DNA of 64,000 nucleotides from Methylotenera sp. (GTDB lineage Bacteria > Pseudomonadota > Gammaproteobacteria > Burkholderiales > Methylophilaceae). Made by a program: the position numbers and the translations under genes. The stretch spans positions 26,483 to 90,482 of the forward strand of contig JAUXNQ010000062.1 in assembly GCA_030682715.1 (NCBI GenBank). Reading direction: 5' to 3'. Of the stretch, positions 1-8,044 are shown piece by piece (positions within the stretch are counted from its first letter, which is position 1; every line of letters begins with the position of its first letter). The notes under the pieces were generated by a model. That model saw only the letters and a list, made by a program, of their open reading frames with translations. It had not been told where the DNA came from and did no database searches.

Positions 1-791
1 TTTGAAATTACCACATTGTTTTGTAAACCCAGTTTTTTTGCCATGCTGTTCAAGGTGTTAGGATTATCCTGACCGACAGCCACTAATCGTGTATTGATGC
101 GCAAATGTTCAGGCAACGCTGCTAACGCTAAAATTGCACGATCCAGACCCTTCATCGCAAAACCCGAGCCTGTGAGCAGATAGACAAAATCATCCGCACC
201 AAACCCGAAAGACTCGCGCAAATAAGAACGCATAACTTGCTTGTCTTGCACCACAAAACGTTCTGGCGATAAAAACGGTGGTATGTAGTGATACCGTGCA
301 TCTTGAATGCCGTACCATTTCTGAAAATGTGGCTTCTCCGTGAGTGACACAGCTAAAACTTCAGTTTTTTGTTCGTGTGCAAATATGGCCCGCTCACATG
401 CTGCAAACCATTGATAACGCGGTAATAGTCTATAAAAAAAACTACGCTGCTGATGCGCGCGCTCAATAAAACAAGGGTCTGCTGCAAAGTGTGCATCCAA
501 ACCAGCCATACGGTTGTAACCAAAAACATAGTCAAACTGACCCGCCTTGATTAACTTAAACGCTGTATCAATAAATTTTTGATAGCGTTGATAATTAAAT
601 AAACCTTTTTGTGGCAACACATGTACTTTAATTGCAGAAGGTGCTACCGCCGCGGGCAACTCGCCATCCCAACGCATGGTGAAAATCTCCACCTCATGAC
701 CGCGCTTTACAAGCTCATTCGCTGTACGCAACATATCGCGCTGCATACCTCCGTATGGAAAGTACTTAAAAATCAAGAATGAAAATTTCAA
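1..791 (-). CDS. waaG: LPS core glucosyltransferase WaaG-like, 5' part (runs off left edge)
   Basis: A GT4-type glycosyltransferase that would add the first hexose to the LPS inner core at the cytoplasmic membrane. About 263 residues are visible and the frame is open to the left edge, so the C-terminus is outside the window. The N-terminus carries the WaaG signature KYFPYGGMQRDMLRTANEL, followed by FGYNRMAGLDAHFAADPCF and, near the edge, VAVGQDNPNTL. The start is taken as TTG at 791-789, which gives KFSFLIFKYFPYGG in register with the family and has an AAGAG eight bases upstream; an internal ATG at 746-744 would cut the signature. It is divergent from waaC, about 30-50 bp away, as expected for an LPS core locus. 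Confidence 0.85.
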   Translation of the reverse strand, partial: MKFSFLIFKYFPYGGMQRDMLRTANELVKRGHEVEIFTMRWDGELPAAVAPSAIKVHVLPQKGLFNYQRYQKFIDTAFKLIKAGQFDYVFGYNRMAGLDAHFAADPCFIERAHQQRSFFYRLLPRYQWFAACERAIFAHEQKTEVLAVSLTEKPHFQKWYGIQDARYHYIPPFLSPERFVVQDKQVMRSYLRESFGFGADDFVYLLTGSGFAMKGLDRAILALAALPEHLRINTRLVAVGQDNPNTLNSMAKKLGLQNNVVIS

Positions 792-841
792 TGTGTACTC
801 TTACTGGTCAAAAAATATAATTGTATGCGAAAATGCTGCAT

Positions 842-1837
842 ATGCCGCAGATACTGCTCGTCAAAACCTCATCCATGGGTGATGTAATTCACAACCTCCC
901 TATCATCGCAGATATTCGTGCGCACTACCCAGACGCGCACTTTGACTGGATGGTAGAAGAAGGCTTTGCAGAAATACCTCGCTTACACTCACATGTAAAC
1001 AATACGATTCCAGTTGCAGTTAGACGTTGGCGTAAATCACTGTTGCATCGTAACACTTGGCATGAGATTGCTGAACTAAAAAAACGTCTCAACCATACGC
1101 GCTATGATTTGATTATTGATACACAAGGTTTGCTAAAAAGTGCGTTACTTGCTCAATTTGCACATGGCGATATTCATGGGATGGACTGCAAATCAGCACG
1201 TGAGCCTATTGCCAGTCTCTTTTACAAACAGAAGCATCATGTAGACAAGCAACAACACGCGGTCACTCGTAACCGAGCACTGGCCGCCCTTGCCCTTAAC
1301 TACCCTATCCCAACATCAGCCCCTGACTACGGTTTAGCCGCTAGTTCGTTACAGTCAATTCAGCTAGTGCTACCAGCTCATTATGTTGTCGGCCTACACG
1401 GCACGAGTCGGGATTCAAAACTTTGGCCAATATCCAACTGGGTTGCGCTAGCACAGCACCTCAAAGAAGTAGGCTTATCACTTATATTGCCATGGTCAAA
1501 TCCTGCTGAAGAGCAACGTGCGAAATTAATCGCTGAACAGGCCAGTAACACATTGGTATTACCTAAATTAAAACTCACGCCGCTTTCAATCATTTTGGCG
1601 CATGCGCAATTTAATATCGGGGTTGATACGGGATTAATGCATTTATCAACGGCGCTGGACAAGCCAAGCATTGCCATATACACCGATACAGACCCTGAAT
1701 ATACAGGCGTCATGGGGGGCGGCAATCACTTAGCTATTAATATTGGTGGTAAGGCGCAGATACCAAGCACCGCAGATGTATTTAACTTAGCACGCCAATT
1801 TATCAACAAGGACTTTATCAACAAGGACACGCCGTGA
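842..1837 (+). CDS. waaC: Lipopolysaccharide heptosyltransferase I (WaaC)
   Basis: A GT9 heptosyltransferase that attaches the first L-glycero-D-manno-heptose from ADP-heptose to Kdo2-lipid A. The N-terminus has VKTSSMGDVIHNLP, including the catalytic-type Asp of the SSMGD motif, then DWMVEEGFAEIP and PVAVRRWRKSL, all typical of WaaC rather than WaaF. HGTSRDSKLWP and GVDTGLMHLSTAL form the ADP-heptose site in the C-terminal domain. The ATG at 842 (MPQILLVKTSS) matches the family start; an in-frame ATG at 821 would add seven residues and neither has a strong ribosome site. The stop overlaps the galE GTG by four bases, so the two are probably cotranslated. Confidence 0.93.
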   Translation: MPQILLVKTSSMGDVIHNLPIIADIRAHYPDAHFDWMVEEGFAEIPRLHSHVNNTIPVAVRRWRKSLLHRNTWHEIAELKKRLNHTRYDLIIDTQGLLKSALLAQFAHGDIHGMDCKSAREPIASLFYKQKHHVDKQQHAVTRNRALAALALNYPIPTSAPDYGLAASSLQSIQLVLPAHYVVGLHGTSRDSKLWPISNWVALAQHLKEVGLSLILPWSNPAEEQRAKLIAEQASNTLVLPKLKLTPLSIILAHAQFNIGVDTGLMHLSTALDKPSIAIYTDTDPEYTGVMGGGNHLAINIGGKAQIPSTADVFNLARQFINKDFINKDTP

Positions 1838-2814
1838 AACCCGCGACATTTTTAGTAATAGGTGGCGCAGGCTACATTGGCTCGCATCTTGTCAAAGCCC
1901 TTATTGAGCAACAGCACCAAGTAGTGGTGGTCGACAATTTATCGGCAGGCAAAGCCTCAGCAGTACTAGGCGGTGAATTAATCGTTAATGATTTTGAAGA
2001 CCGTGCATTTTTAGATACGCTATTTAAACAACATCAATTTTCTGGCGTTTTCCACTTCGCATCACAAATCGTTGTCAGTGAATCCGTTAAAGACCCAGGA
2101 AAATACTATCGTGCCAACACTGCGGCAACACTCACGCTACTAGAAGCACTGCGTGACCGCCAAGCAGGTCCTTTAGTATTTTCATCCACTGCGGCAGTGT
2201 ATGGTGAACCTTTATATACCCCTATTAATGAACAGCATCCAACCAATGCGGTCAACCCATACGGGCGCAGCAAACTGATGGTAGAACAAATGCTTGCAGA
2301 TTTTGCGAGTGCTTATCAACAAAAATACATTGCACTACGTTATTTCAATGCCGCAGGTGCAGATCCACAAGCGCGCATCGGCGAACAGCATGACCCTGAA
2401 ACACATTTGATTCCACTTGTGTTACAAGCAATCACAGGTAAACGTCCGCCACTGCAACTGTTTGGTCAAGACTACGACACTCCAGACGGCACCTGCATTC
2501 GTGATTACATCCATGTAGACGACCTAGCAAGCGCACACATACTGGCAATGAACTATCTCAACAACGGTGGTGAATCAGGCGTTTTCAACCTAGGCAATGG
2601 CTTGGGCTACAGTGTGAATGAAGTGATTCAAACTGCAAGTAATGTAACAGGGAAAGACGTTCCCCGCACCTACGCCCCAAGGCGCGCTGGAGACCCGGCA
2701 CGCTTAGTTGCCGACGCTACCCTCGCAAAAAACACGTTTGGTTGGCAGCCAAAATACAGCGAACTATCTGAAATCATCCAGCATGCATGGGCTTGGGAAC
2801 TAGCAAAAAACTAA
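1834..2814 (+). CDS. galE: UDP-glucose 4-epimerase (GalE)
   Basis: An NAD-dependent short-chain dehydrogenase/reductase that interconverts UDP-glucose and UDP-galactose and supplies sugars for LPS or exopolysaccharide. The 326 residues are the usual length. Seen are the Rossmann motif GGAGYIGSHLV at residues 9-19, FSSTAAVYGEP with the active-site Ser/Thr, NPYGRSK with the YxxxK pair, and RYFNAAGADPQARIGE. Translation starts at GTG 1834, in the GTGA overlap with the waaC stop. The pair with waaC suggests a role in cell-surface glycan synthesis; no gal operon genes are nearby. Confidence 0.93.
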   Translation: MKPATFLVIGGAGYIGSHLVKALIEQQHQVVVVDNLSAGKASAVLGGELIVNDFEDRAFLDTLFKQHQFSGVFHFASQIVVSESVKDPGKYYRANTAATLTLLEALRDRQAGPLVFSSTAAVYGEPLYTPINEQHPTNAVNPYGRSKLMVEQMLADFASAYQQKYIALRYFNAAGADPQARIGEQHDPETHLIPLVLQAITGKRPPLQLFGQDYDTPDGTCIRDYIHVDDLASAHILAMNYLNNGGESGVFNLGNGLGYSVNEVIQTASNVTGKDVPRTYAPRRAGDPARLVADATLAKNTFGWQPKYSELSEIIQHAWAWELAKN

Positions 2815-2840
2815 TCCACACTTAAATTTGATGCTATTTT

Positions 2841-2874
2841 TCAAATAGTTCAGCTTTTAGCTATTGAAAAACTA
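2841..2874. repeat. Imperfect hairpin after galE, overlapping the grpE -35
   Basis: TTTTTCAAATAG and CTATTGAAAAA form an imperfect stem around a 12-base loop. It may end galE transcription, but there is no clean T-run, and its right arm contains the -35 of the grpE heat-shock promoter. Confidence 0.35.
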
Positions 2875-2890
2875 AAACCCCACCCCATCT
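2863..2890 (+). promoter_or_regulatory. Sigma-32-type heat-shock promoter of grpE
   Basis: ATTGAAA at 2863-2869 and CCCCATCT at 2883-2890 are separated by 13 bases. They match the enterobacterial sigma-32 pattern CTTGAAA / CCCCATNT almost perfectly. The predicted transcript start near 2897 leaves a leader of about 60 nt before grpE. No CIRCE inverted repeat (HrcA operator) is seen. Confidence 0.85.
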
Positions 2891-2958
2891 CCAAATAATC
2901 GTTATATTTAAACCACTACACATTTAAACCACATAGGTTTGAAAAAAAGAGGACTGTT

Positions 2959-3471
2959 ATGCAGCAAGATCAAGAAAACCAACAACCTGAACAAGAAATC
3001 AGCACAGATACGCCAGAAGTAACCTCTCAAGAGGCGAAAATTGCTGAACTAGAAGCCGCACTTGAAGAAGCAAAAGCAAGCGTGCTATATGTAAAAGCTG
3101 AGGGCGAAAATATCCGCCGTCGTGCGGTAGATGATATTGATAAAGCCCGTAAATTTGCTTTAGAAAAGTTCTCTGGTGAATTGTTGGCAGTAAAAGATAG
3201 CTTAGATGCAGCGCTAACAATTGAAGCGACAGAAGTGCAAAGCTACAAAGATGGTGTTGAGCTCACGGCAAAACAATTATCTAGCGTATTTGAGAAATTT
3301 AACATCGCTGAGATCAATCCAATGGGTGAAAAGTTTGATCCAAACAAACACCAAGCAATTTCAATGTTAGAAAACAGTGGCGAACCAAACACAGTGACTA
3401 GCGTACTGCAAAAAGGCTACACATTGAACAACCGCGTATTACGCCCTGCGCTAGTCATGGTCGCTAAATAA
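2959..3471 (+). CDS. grpE: GrpE, nucleotide exchange factor of DnaK
   Basis: Dimeric cochaperone that releases ADP from DnaK. At 170 residues it has the usual layout: an acidic disordered N-terminus rich in Q, E and D (residues 1-22), a long coiled coil (about 25-75) containing [13 protein letters not shown], a four-helix region, and a beta domain with the signature [17 protein letters not shown]. The start ATG at 2959 follows GAGGACTGTT, an acceptable ribosome site. It lies upstream of dnaK with its own sigma-32 promoter; hrcA, which often precedes grpE in betaproteobacteria, is absent and galE is there instead. Confidence 0.96.
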   Translation: MQQDQENQQPEQEISTDTPEVTSQEAKIAELEAALEEAKASVLYVKAEGENIRRRAVDDIDKARKFALEKFSGELLAVKDSLDAALTIEATEVQSYKDGVELTAKQLSSVFEKFNIAEINPMGEKFDPNKHQAISMLENSGEPNTVTSVLQKGYTLNNRVLRPALVMVAK

Positions 3472-3490
3472 TTGATGGTGACTAGATAAT

Positions 3491-3525
3491 TATTTTTCTA
3501 AATAAATCGCTTGAGTTTAGAAAAA
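3491..3525. repeat. Hairpin between grpE and dnaK
   Basis: TTTTTCTAAA and TTTAGAAAAA form a 10-bp stem about 13 bases apart, just before the dnaK promoter. A wider pair, GATGGTGA near 3475 and TCACCATC near 3547, encloses it. It could attenuate readthrough from grpE; it is not a canonical GC-rich terminator. Confidence 0.4.
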
Positions 3526-3527
3526 CA

Positions 3528-3555
3528 CTTGAATTTAAAAAAACAATCACCATCT
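3528..3555 (+). promoter_or_regulatory. Sigma-32-type heat-shock promoter of dnaK
   Basis: CTTGAAT at 3528-3534 and CACCATCT at 3548-3555 are separated by 13 bases, the same spacing as the grpE promoter. Six of seven bases match the -35 consensus and seven of eight the -10 consensus. The expected start lies near 3562, giving a leader of about 70 nt before dnaK. Confidence 0.82.
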
Positions 3556-3634
3556 AGCAAATAAGGTTATGAATTAATCTGCTTTTAATCATATTAAATG
3601 CGGATAAACAAATTTAAAGTAAAAGGAAATAAAC

Positions 3635-5557
3635 ATGGGAAAAATTATTGGTATTGACTTGGGCACAACGAACTCTTGCGTAGCCGTAATGGAAGGTGGC
3701 AAGCCACGCGTGATTGAAAATGCTGAGGGCGCACGCACAACGCCTTCTATCATTGCATATCAAGAAGATGGCGAAATCTTAGCGGGCGCCCCTGCAAAAC
3801 GCCAAGCAGTGACTAACCCAAAAAATACACTTTATGCGGTAAAACGTTTAATCGGTCGCCGCTTTGAAGAAAAAGAAGTGCAAAAAGACATTGGTTTGAT
3901 GCCTTACTCAATTGCAAAAGCTGACAACGGCGATGCATGGGTAGAGATTCGCGGTGTGAAAATGGCTCCGCCACAAATTTCTGCTGAAGTTTTGCGTAAA
4001 ATGAAAAAAACAGCTGAAGACTATTTGGGTGAAGAAGTAACAGAAGCTGTGATTACAGTGCCTGCTTACTTCAACGACAGCCAACGTCAAGCCACTAAAG
4101 ATGCTGGCCGTATCGCTGGTTTAGAAGTTAAACGTATCATCAATGAACCAACGGCTGCTGCATTGGCTTTCGGTTTAGACAAACAAGAAGGCGACCGTAA
4201 AATCGCTGTGTATGACTTGGGCGGCGGTACATTCGACGTTTCTATCATTGAAATTTCAAGCATTGATGGCGAACATCAATTTGAAGTGCTTTCTACCAAC
4301 GGTGATACATTCTTAGGTGGTGAAGACTTTGATAACCGCTTAATCGATTTCTTGGCTGACGAGTTCAAAAAAGAAAATGGCTTAGATTTACGCAATGACT
4401 TATTGGCAAAACAACGCTTAAAAGAAGCGGCTGAAAAAGCAAAAATTGAATTGTCTGGCGCACAACAAACTGAAGTGAACTTGCCATACATTACTGCTGA
4501 TGCATCCGGGCCTAAACACTTAGTGGTGAAAATCACTCGTGCAAAATTAGAGTCATTAGTAGATGACTTAATTGAGCGCACTATGGCGCCTTGTAAAACT
4601 GCGATTAAAGATGCTGGCGTTTCAATCGATGACATTACTGACGTGATTTTAGTTGGCGGTCAAAGCCGCATGCCTAAAGTGCAAGAAAAAGTAAAAGAGA
4701 TTTTCGGTAAAGAACCACGTAAAGACGTAAACCCTGATGAAGCGGTTGCAGTAGGTGCAGCAATTCAAGGTGGCGTGTTACAAGGTGACGTAAAAGACGT
4801 ATTGTTGCTAGACGTAACACCATTGTCATTAGGTATTGAAACACTAGGTGGCGTGATGACTAAACTCATCAAGAAAAACACCACGATTCCTACCAAGGCA
4901 TCACAAGTGTTCTCAACTGCTGATGACAACCAAAATGCAGTAACGATTCAAGTATTACAAGGTGAGCGCGAAATGGCGTCTGCTAATAAATCACTTGGTC
5001 AATTTAACTTAAGCGACATTCCACCAGCACCACGTGGCATGCCACAAATTGAAGTAACTTTTGATATTGATGCTAACGGTATTTTGCATGTTTCAGCAAA
5101 AGACAAAGCAACTGGTAAAGAAAACAAAATCACGATCAAAGCAAACTCTGGTCTTTCTGAAGAAGAAATCAAGAAGATGGAAGAAGATGCTGTTAAATAT
5201 GCCGAAGAAGACCGCAAATTACGCGAACTTGTTGACGCACGCAATGCAGCAGACGGCATGGTTCACTCTGTGAAAAAATCACTTGCTGAGCACGGTGATA
5301 AGTTAGATGCTGCTGAAAAAGAAGCCATTGAAACTGCAATTAAAGACGTTGAAGAAGCATTAAAATCAGACGACAAAGCAGAGATTGAAGCAAAAACAGA
5401 AGCATTAACTGCAGCGTCACAAAAACTTGGTGAGAAAGTTTACGCAGAGCAACAAGCGCAAGCGAACACTGAAAGTGCTCAACCAAGCCCAGAAGGTGAA
5501 AAAACAGTGGATGGTGATGTAGTAGATGCAGAGTTTGAAGAAGTGAAGAAAGACTAA
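3635..5557 (+). CDS. dnaK: Molecular chaperone DnaK (Hsp70)
   Basis: Cytoplasmic ATP-dependent chaperone working with DnaJ and GrpE. The 640-residue length is standard. The ATPase domain (1-385) shows [13 protein letters not shown], the phosphate loop [10 protein letters not shown] and [14 protein letters not shown]; the linker [16 protein letters not shown] follows, then the substrate domain and lid, ending in the usual acidic tail [23 protein letters not shown] precedes the ATG at 3635. Codon use is typical of highly expressed genes. Control is probably by the sigma-32 promoter at 3528-3555. Confidence 0.98.
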   Translation: MGKIIGIDLGTTNSCVAVMEGGKPRVIENAEGARTTPSIIAYQEDGEILAGAPAKRQAVTNPKNTLYAVKRLIGRRFEEKEVQKDIGLMPYSIAKADNGDAWVEIRGVKMAPPQISAEVLRKMKKTAEDYLGEEVTEAVITVPAYFNDSQRQATKDAGRIAGLEVKRIINEPTAAALAFGLDKQEGDRKIAVYDLGGGTFDVSIIEISSIDGEHQFEVLSTNGDTFLGGEDFDNRLIDFLADEFKKENGLDLRNDLLAKQRLKEAAEKAKIELSGAQQTEVNLPYITADASGPKHLVVKITRAKLESLVDDLIERTMAPCKTAIKDAGVSIDDITDVILVGGQSRMPKVQEKVKEIFGKEPRKDVNPDEAVAVGAAIQGGVLQGDVKDVLLLDVTPLSLGIETLGGVMTKLIKKNTTIPTKASQVFSTADDNQNAVTIQVLQGEREMASANKSLGQFNLSDIPPAPRGMPQIEVTFDIDANGILHVSAKDKATGKENKITIKANSGLSEEEIKKMEEDAVKYAEEDRKLRELVDARNAADGMVHSVKKSLAEHGDKLDAAEKEAIETAIKDVEEALKSDDKAEIEAKTEALTAASQKLGEKVYAEQQAQANTESAQPSPEGEKTVDGDVVDAEFEEVKKD

Positions 5558-5571
5558 TATCAGTAAAAGGT

Positions 5572-5593
5572 GAAATGAGAAACGTGAAAAGTA
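5572..5593. repeat. Left inverted repeat flanking the four-helix-bundle gene
   Basis: GTGAAATGAGAAACGTGAAA is an imperfect inverted copy of the sequence at 5987-6009. About 18 of 21 bases agree by eye. The two copies bracket the frameshifted gene inserted between dnaK and dnaJ. Confidence 0.65.
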
Positions 5594-5618
5594 AAACCCT
5601 TTAAAAGCGAAAGCGGAC

Positions 5619-5983
5619 GTGCAGCGCAATCATAAAGATTTAAGAGTTTGGCAAGTCGCCATGCGCTTGGTTCAAGAGATTTATACGCTCACGTCTGCTT
5701 TTCCTAAAGAAGAGTTATTTGGTTTAACGTCGCAAATGCGGCGCGCAGCCGTATCGGTACCCTCCAACATTGCTGAAGGCTCCGCACGGAACGGCACAAA
5801 AGAACTGATTCACTTTCTCAGCATCGCCTCTGGCTCATTATCTGAACTTGACACACAAAATTAGAACTAACGAAGTTACTAGGCTATAGCAGCGACATAA
5901 GTAAAATTCAAGCTTCGCTAGACGAAGCCAATGCACTAACTTTGGCGCTGGCTAAATCATTAAAAAGCAAACTGAATACTTAA
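5619..5983 (+). pseudogene. Four-helix-bundle protein (23S rRNA intervening-sequence/Avd-like), frameshifted
   Basis: The first 81 codons encode NHKDLRVWQVAMRLVQEIY, AAVSVPSNIAEGSAR and LSIASGSLSELDTQ, the signature of the S23/four-helix-bundle family found in 23S rRNA intervening sequences and related to Avd of diversity-generating retroelements. After CAA at about 5862 the frame breaks by two extra bases (or one lost). Moving to the next frame restores the expected tail LELTKLLGYSS...KSLKSKLNT, ending at 5983 and giving about 120 residues in all. The start is GTG at 5619. The sequence is otherwise intact, so this may be a recent frameshift or a sequencing error in an A-run. It separates dnaK from dnaJ and is flanked by inverted repeats. 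Molecular role unknown. Confidence 0.8.
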
Positions 5984-5984
5984 C

Positions 5985-6009
5985 ATGTTTCACATTTCTC
6001 GTTTCACAT
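5985..6009. repeat. Right inverted repeat flanking the four-helix-bundle gene
   Basis: TGTTTCACATTTCTCGTTTC is the imperfect reverse complement of 5572-5593. It ends a few bases before the dnaJ start, so it sits where the dnaJ ribosome site would be expected, and no clear Shine-Dalgarno is visible there. Confidence 0.65.
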
Positions 6010-6016
6010 AAAAAAT

Positions 6017-7147
6017 ATGGCAGCCAAAAAAGATTACTACGAAGTCCTAGGTGTAAATAAGGACGCCTCTGAAGAAGAGATTAAAAAGGCTTATCGCAAA
6101 CTTGCGATGAAGTACCATCCTGACCGCAACCCCGACAACCCTAAAGCAGAAGATCAGTTTAAAGAGGCAAAAGAAGCCTACGAAATGCTCTCTGACGACC
6201 AAAAACGTGCTGCTTATGATCAATACGGCCATGCTGGCGTTGACCAAAGCATGGGTGGCAGCGGTGCTGGCTTTGGTGGTGCTGGCTTCGGCGATGCGTT
6301 TGGCGACATCTTTGGCGATATTTTTGGTGGTGGTGCACGCGGCCAACGCAGTAATGTTTATCGTGGTGCAGATTTGCGCTACAACATGGAAATCTCGCTT
6401 GAAGATGCAGCCAAAGGCACTGAAACTAAAATTCGCATCCCAGTTCAAGCAAAATGCGACCCTTGCAACGGCACTGGTGCAAAATCAGGTAAATCACCTG
6501 TTACTTGCCCTACATGTGCAGGGCATGGTCAAGTCCGTATGCAACAAGGCTTTTTCTCTGTACAGCAAACTTGTCCTAAGTGCCACGGTACAGGCAAAGT
6601 CATTAAAGAAGAAGACAAATGCCCTAGCTGTCATGGTGCTGGCCGCGTTAAGCAAAACAAAACACTTTCAGTCAAAATCCCAGCTGGAGTGGATGAAGGC
6701 GACAGAATTCGCTTAAGTGGCGAAGGGGAGGCTGGTGTAAACGGTGGTCCAACAGGTGATTTGTATGTCGTGATTCACCTAAAAACACACGAGATCTTCC
6801 AACGTGATGGCGGTAATTTACATTGTGAAATGCCAATTAGCTTTAGCACCGCAGCCTTAGGCGGTGAAATTGAAGTGCCAACACTAGACGGTTCAGCCAA
6901 GATGAAGATTCCTGCTGAAACCCAAACTGGCGGTGTATTTAGATTGCGTGGTAAAGGCATTAAACCGCTACGTACTAGCGACTACGGCGACTTAATGGTA
7001 CATGTGGTGGTGGAAACCCCAGTAAAATTAACCACACGTCAAAAAGAGCTGTTACGAGAGTTTGAAGAAAGCACGCAAGCAGATGCGGGCAAGCACAGCC
7101 CAAAAAACAAAAGCTGGGTAGATAAGGCAAAAGACTTTTTTGGATAA
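6017..7147 (+). CDS. dnaJ: Chaperone DnaJ (Hsp40)
   Basis: Cochaperone that delivers clients to DnaK and stimulates its ATPase. It has 376 residues: the J domain (1-70) with the HPD motif in MKYHPDRNP, a Gly/Phe-rich linker (about 75-115), four zinc-binding repeats [24 protein letters not shown] and CPSCHGAG (about 148-215), and two C-terminal substrate domains. It is a full type I DnaJ. It is 459 bp from dnaK because of the inserted four-helix-bundle unit; the upstream inverted repeat replaces the expected ribosome site. No separate heat-shock promoter was recognised just upstream. Confidence 0.97.
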   Translation: MAAKKDYYEVLGVNKDASEEEIKKAYRKLAMKYHPDRNPDNPKAEDQFKEAKEAYEMLSDDQKRAAYDQYGHAGVDQSMGGSGAGFGGAGFGDAFGDIFGDIFGGGARGQRSNVYRGADLRYNMEISLEDAAKGTETKIRIPVQAKCDPCNGTGAKSGKSPVTCPTCAGHGQVRMQQGFFSVQQTCPKCHGTGKVIKEEDKCPSCHGAGRVKQNKTLSVKIPAGVDEGDRIRLSGEGEAGVNGGPTGDLYVVIHLKTHEIFQRDGGNLHCEMPISFSTAALGGEIEVPTLDGSAKMKIPAETQTGGVFRLRGKGIKPLRTSDYGDLMVHVVVETPVKLTTRQKELLREFEESTQADAGKHSPKNKSWVDKAKDFFG

Positions 7148-7169
7148 ACCGAGATTTTCCATTTGACCC

Positions 7170-7197
7170 CGTCATTCCCGCCTGCGCGGGAATGACG
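7170..7197. repeat. dRS3-like palindrome after dnaJ
   Basis: The stem CGTCATTCCCGC pairs perfectly with GCGGGAATGACG around the loop CTGC. The core ATTCCC-N8-GGGAAT has the same form as the dRS3 repeat of Neisseria and similar dispersed repeats of betaproteobacteria. It may also end dnaJ transcription, although no T-run follows. Confidence 0.7.
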
Positions 7198-7405
7198 CTC
7201 AATTAGACAAAGCTAAGTTTCTGCAACATTGCATAGACTAAACAACTTGACACCTTGCACTAAAAATTTCCACAAATAAAAAAGTTACATACCATAAATC
7301 CATTATAAATCAATATATTGCGCTAACCTCTTCCATTAGAAAATTTGTCTAATGGTAAATCTCAGATAAATAAAGTCGGATATTTAAAATCTTCGTTGAA
7401 AATAA
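7198..7405. other. Gene-free AT-rich stretch after dnaJ
   Basis: No open frame with family resemblance is seen. The only structure noticed is a small stem, CCATTAG and CTAATGG, at 7333-7355 with a nine-base loop. The rest appears to be unconserved spacer. Confidence 0.5.
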
Positions 7406-7443
7406 AAAAGGCTCTGTATGCGTTAACGCATACAGAGCCTTTT
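7406..7443. terminator. Perfect palindromic terminator between dnaJ side and cspA
   Basis: A 38-bp perfect palindrome (arms 7406-7424 and 7425-7443) centred on GTTAAC. GC-rich GGCTCTGTATGCG arms are flanked by A- and T-runs on both strands, so it can act as a Rho-independent terminator in both directions; it ends the minus-strand cspA transcript 50 bp after its stop. Confidence 0.9.
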
Positions 7444-7493
7444 AAGTATTGGGGACCAGATGTAGGCTAACCCAAATTTAGTTTAGATAAAAC

Positions 7494-7697
7494 TTAAGCT
7501 TTCTGAATATTTGAAGCTTGTTTACCTTTTGGGCCTTCAGTTAAATCAAAACTTACACGTTGGCCTTCTTTTAGGCTTTTATAACCTGATTCTACAATCG
7601 CTGAGAAGTGTGCGAATAAATCGTCACCACCATCATCAGGTGTAATAAAACCAAAACCTTTAGAATCATTAAACCATTTTACGGTACCTGTTGCCAT
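7494..7697 (-). CDS. cspA: Cold-shock domain protein (CspA family)
   Basis: A 67-residue single-domain RNA/DNA-binding protein, probably an RNA chaperone in the cytoplasm. It has both nucleic-acid motifs of the OB fold, KGFGFITP (RNP1) and DLFAHFSAI (RNP2), and the usual start GTVKWFN. The start is ATG at 7697-7695, supported by AAGGA about nine bases upstream; the longer open frame reaching 7808 is leader RNA. A consensus sigma-70 promoter lies 120-150 bp upstream, so the mRNA has a long leader as in the E. coli cspA group. Whether this copy is cold-induced or constitutive cannot be told from sequence. Confidence 0.95.
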   Translation of the reverse strand: MATGTVKWFNDSKGFGFITPDDGGDDLFAHFSAIVESGYKSLKEGQRVSFDLTEGPKGKQASNIQKA

Positions 7698-7811
7698 TTC
7701 ATACATCCTTACATAATACAAAGGGGGGTGCCCCAAAAAGTTTGCCTCAAGAACAGAAGTCGCAGTAACTAAATTAAAGCAGGCTACAAAAAACTCGAAT
7801 TCAAACACCTA
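7698..7811 (-). promoter_or_regulatory. Long 5' leader of the cold-shock gene
   Basis: The predicted transcript start near 7811 leaves about 113 nt before the start codon, much longer than elsewhere in this window. It includes a GGGGCACCCC stem near 7724-7735, between the promoter and the ribosome site. Long structured leaders mediate temperature sensing in E. coli cspA; a similar role here is inferred. Confidence 0.55.
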
Positions 7812-7817
7812 AACATA

Positions 7818-7846
7818 TTTATATGTTGCTTTTTCTTAGATGTCAA
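7818..7846 (-). promoter_or_regulatory. Sigma-70 promoter of the cold-shock gene
   Basis: On the minus strand TTGACA (7846-7841) is followed after exactly 17 bases by TATAAA (7823-7818). This is one of the closest sigma-70 matches in the window. Confidence 0.82.
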
Positions 7847-8044
7847 GAAGTTTTTTACTTCATGGTTGCTATATGTTGCGCTAAGCTCACTACGCTTGAT
7901 TACTTTGTCTTGAAAGTTAATATAATTAGCTAATTTTGATGATAAAAGACGTAAAGTCTTTACAAAAAAAAACGTAAAGTGCATTATTGGATTGAATAAA
8001 TTAATTGGAATTGTTTGTAAGCTCATTCAACCACGACAATCAAT

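Noticed and set aside
6207..6716. 169-codon frame overlapping dnaJ in another frame
   Set aside because: Shadow of the dnaJ coding sequence; low-complexity Ala/Leu-rich translation caused by dnaJ codon bias.
7450..7493. tRNA-like sequence downstream of cspA
   Set aside because: GGGGACCAG resembles part of a tRNA, but no cloverleaf, anticodon or T-loop could be built.
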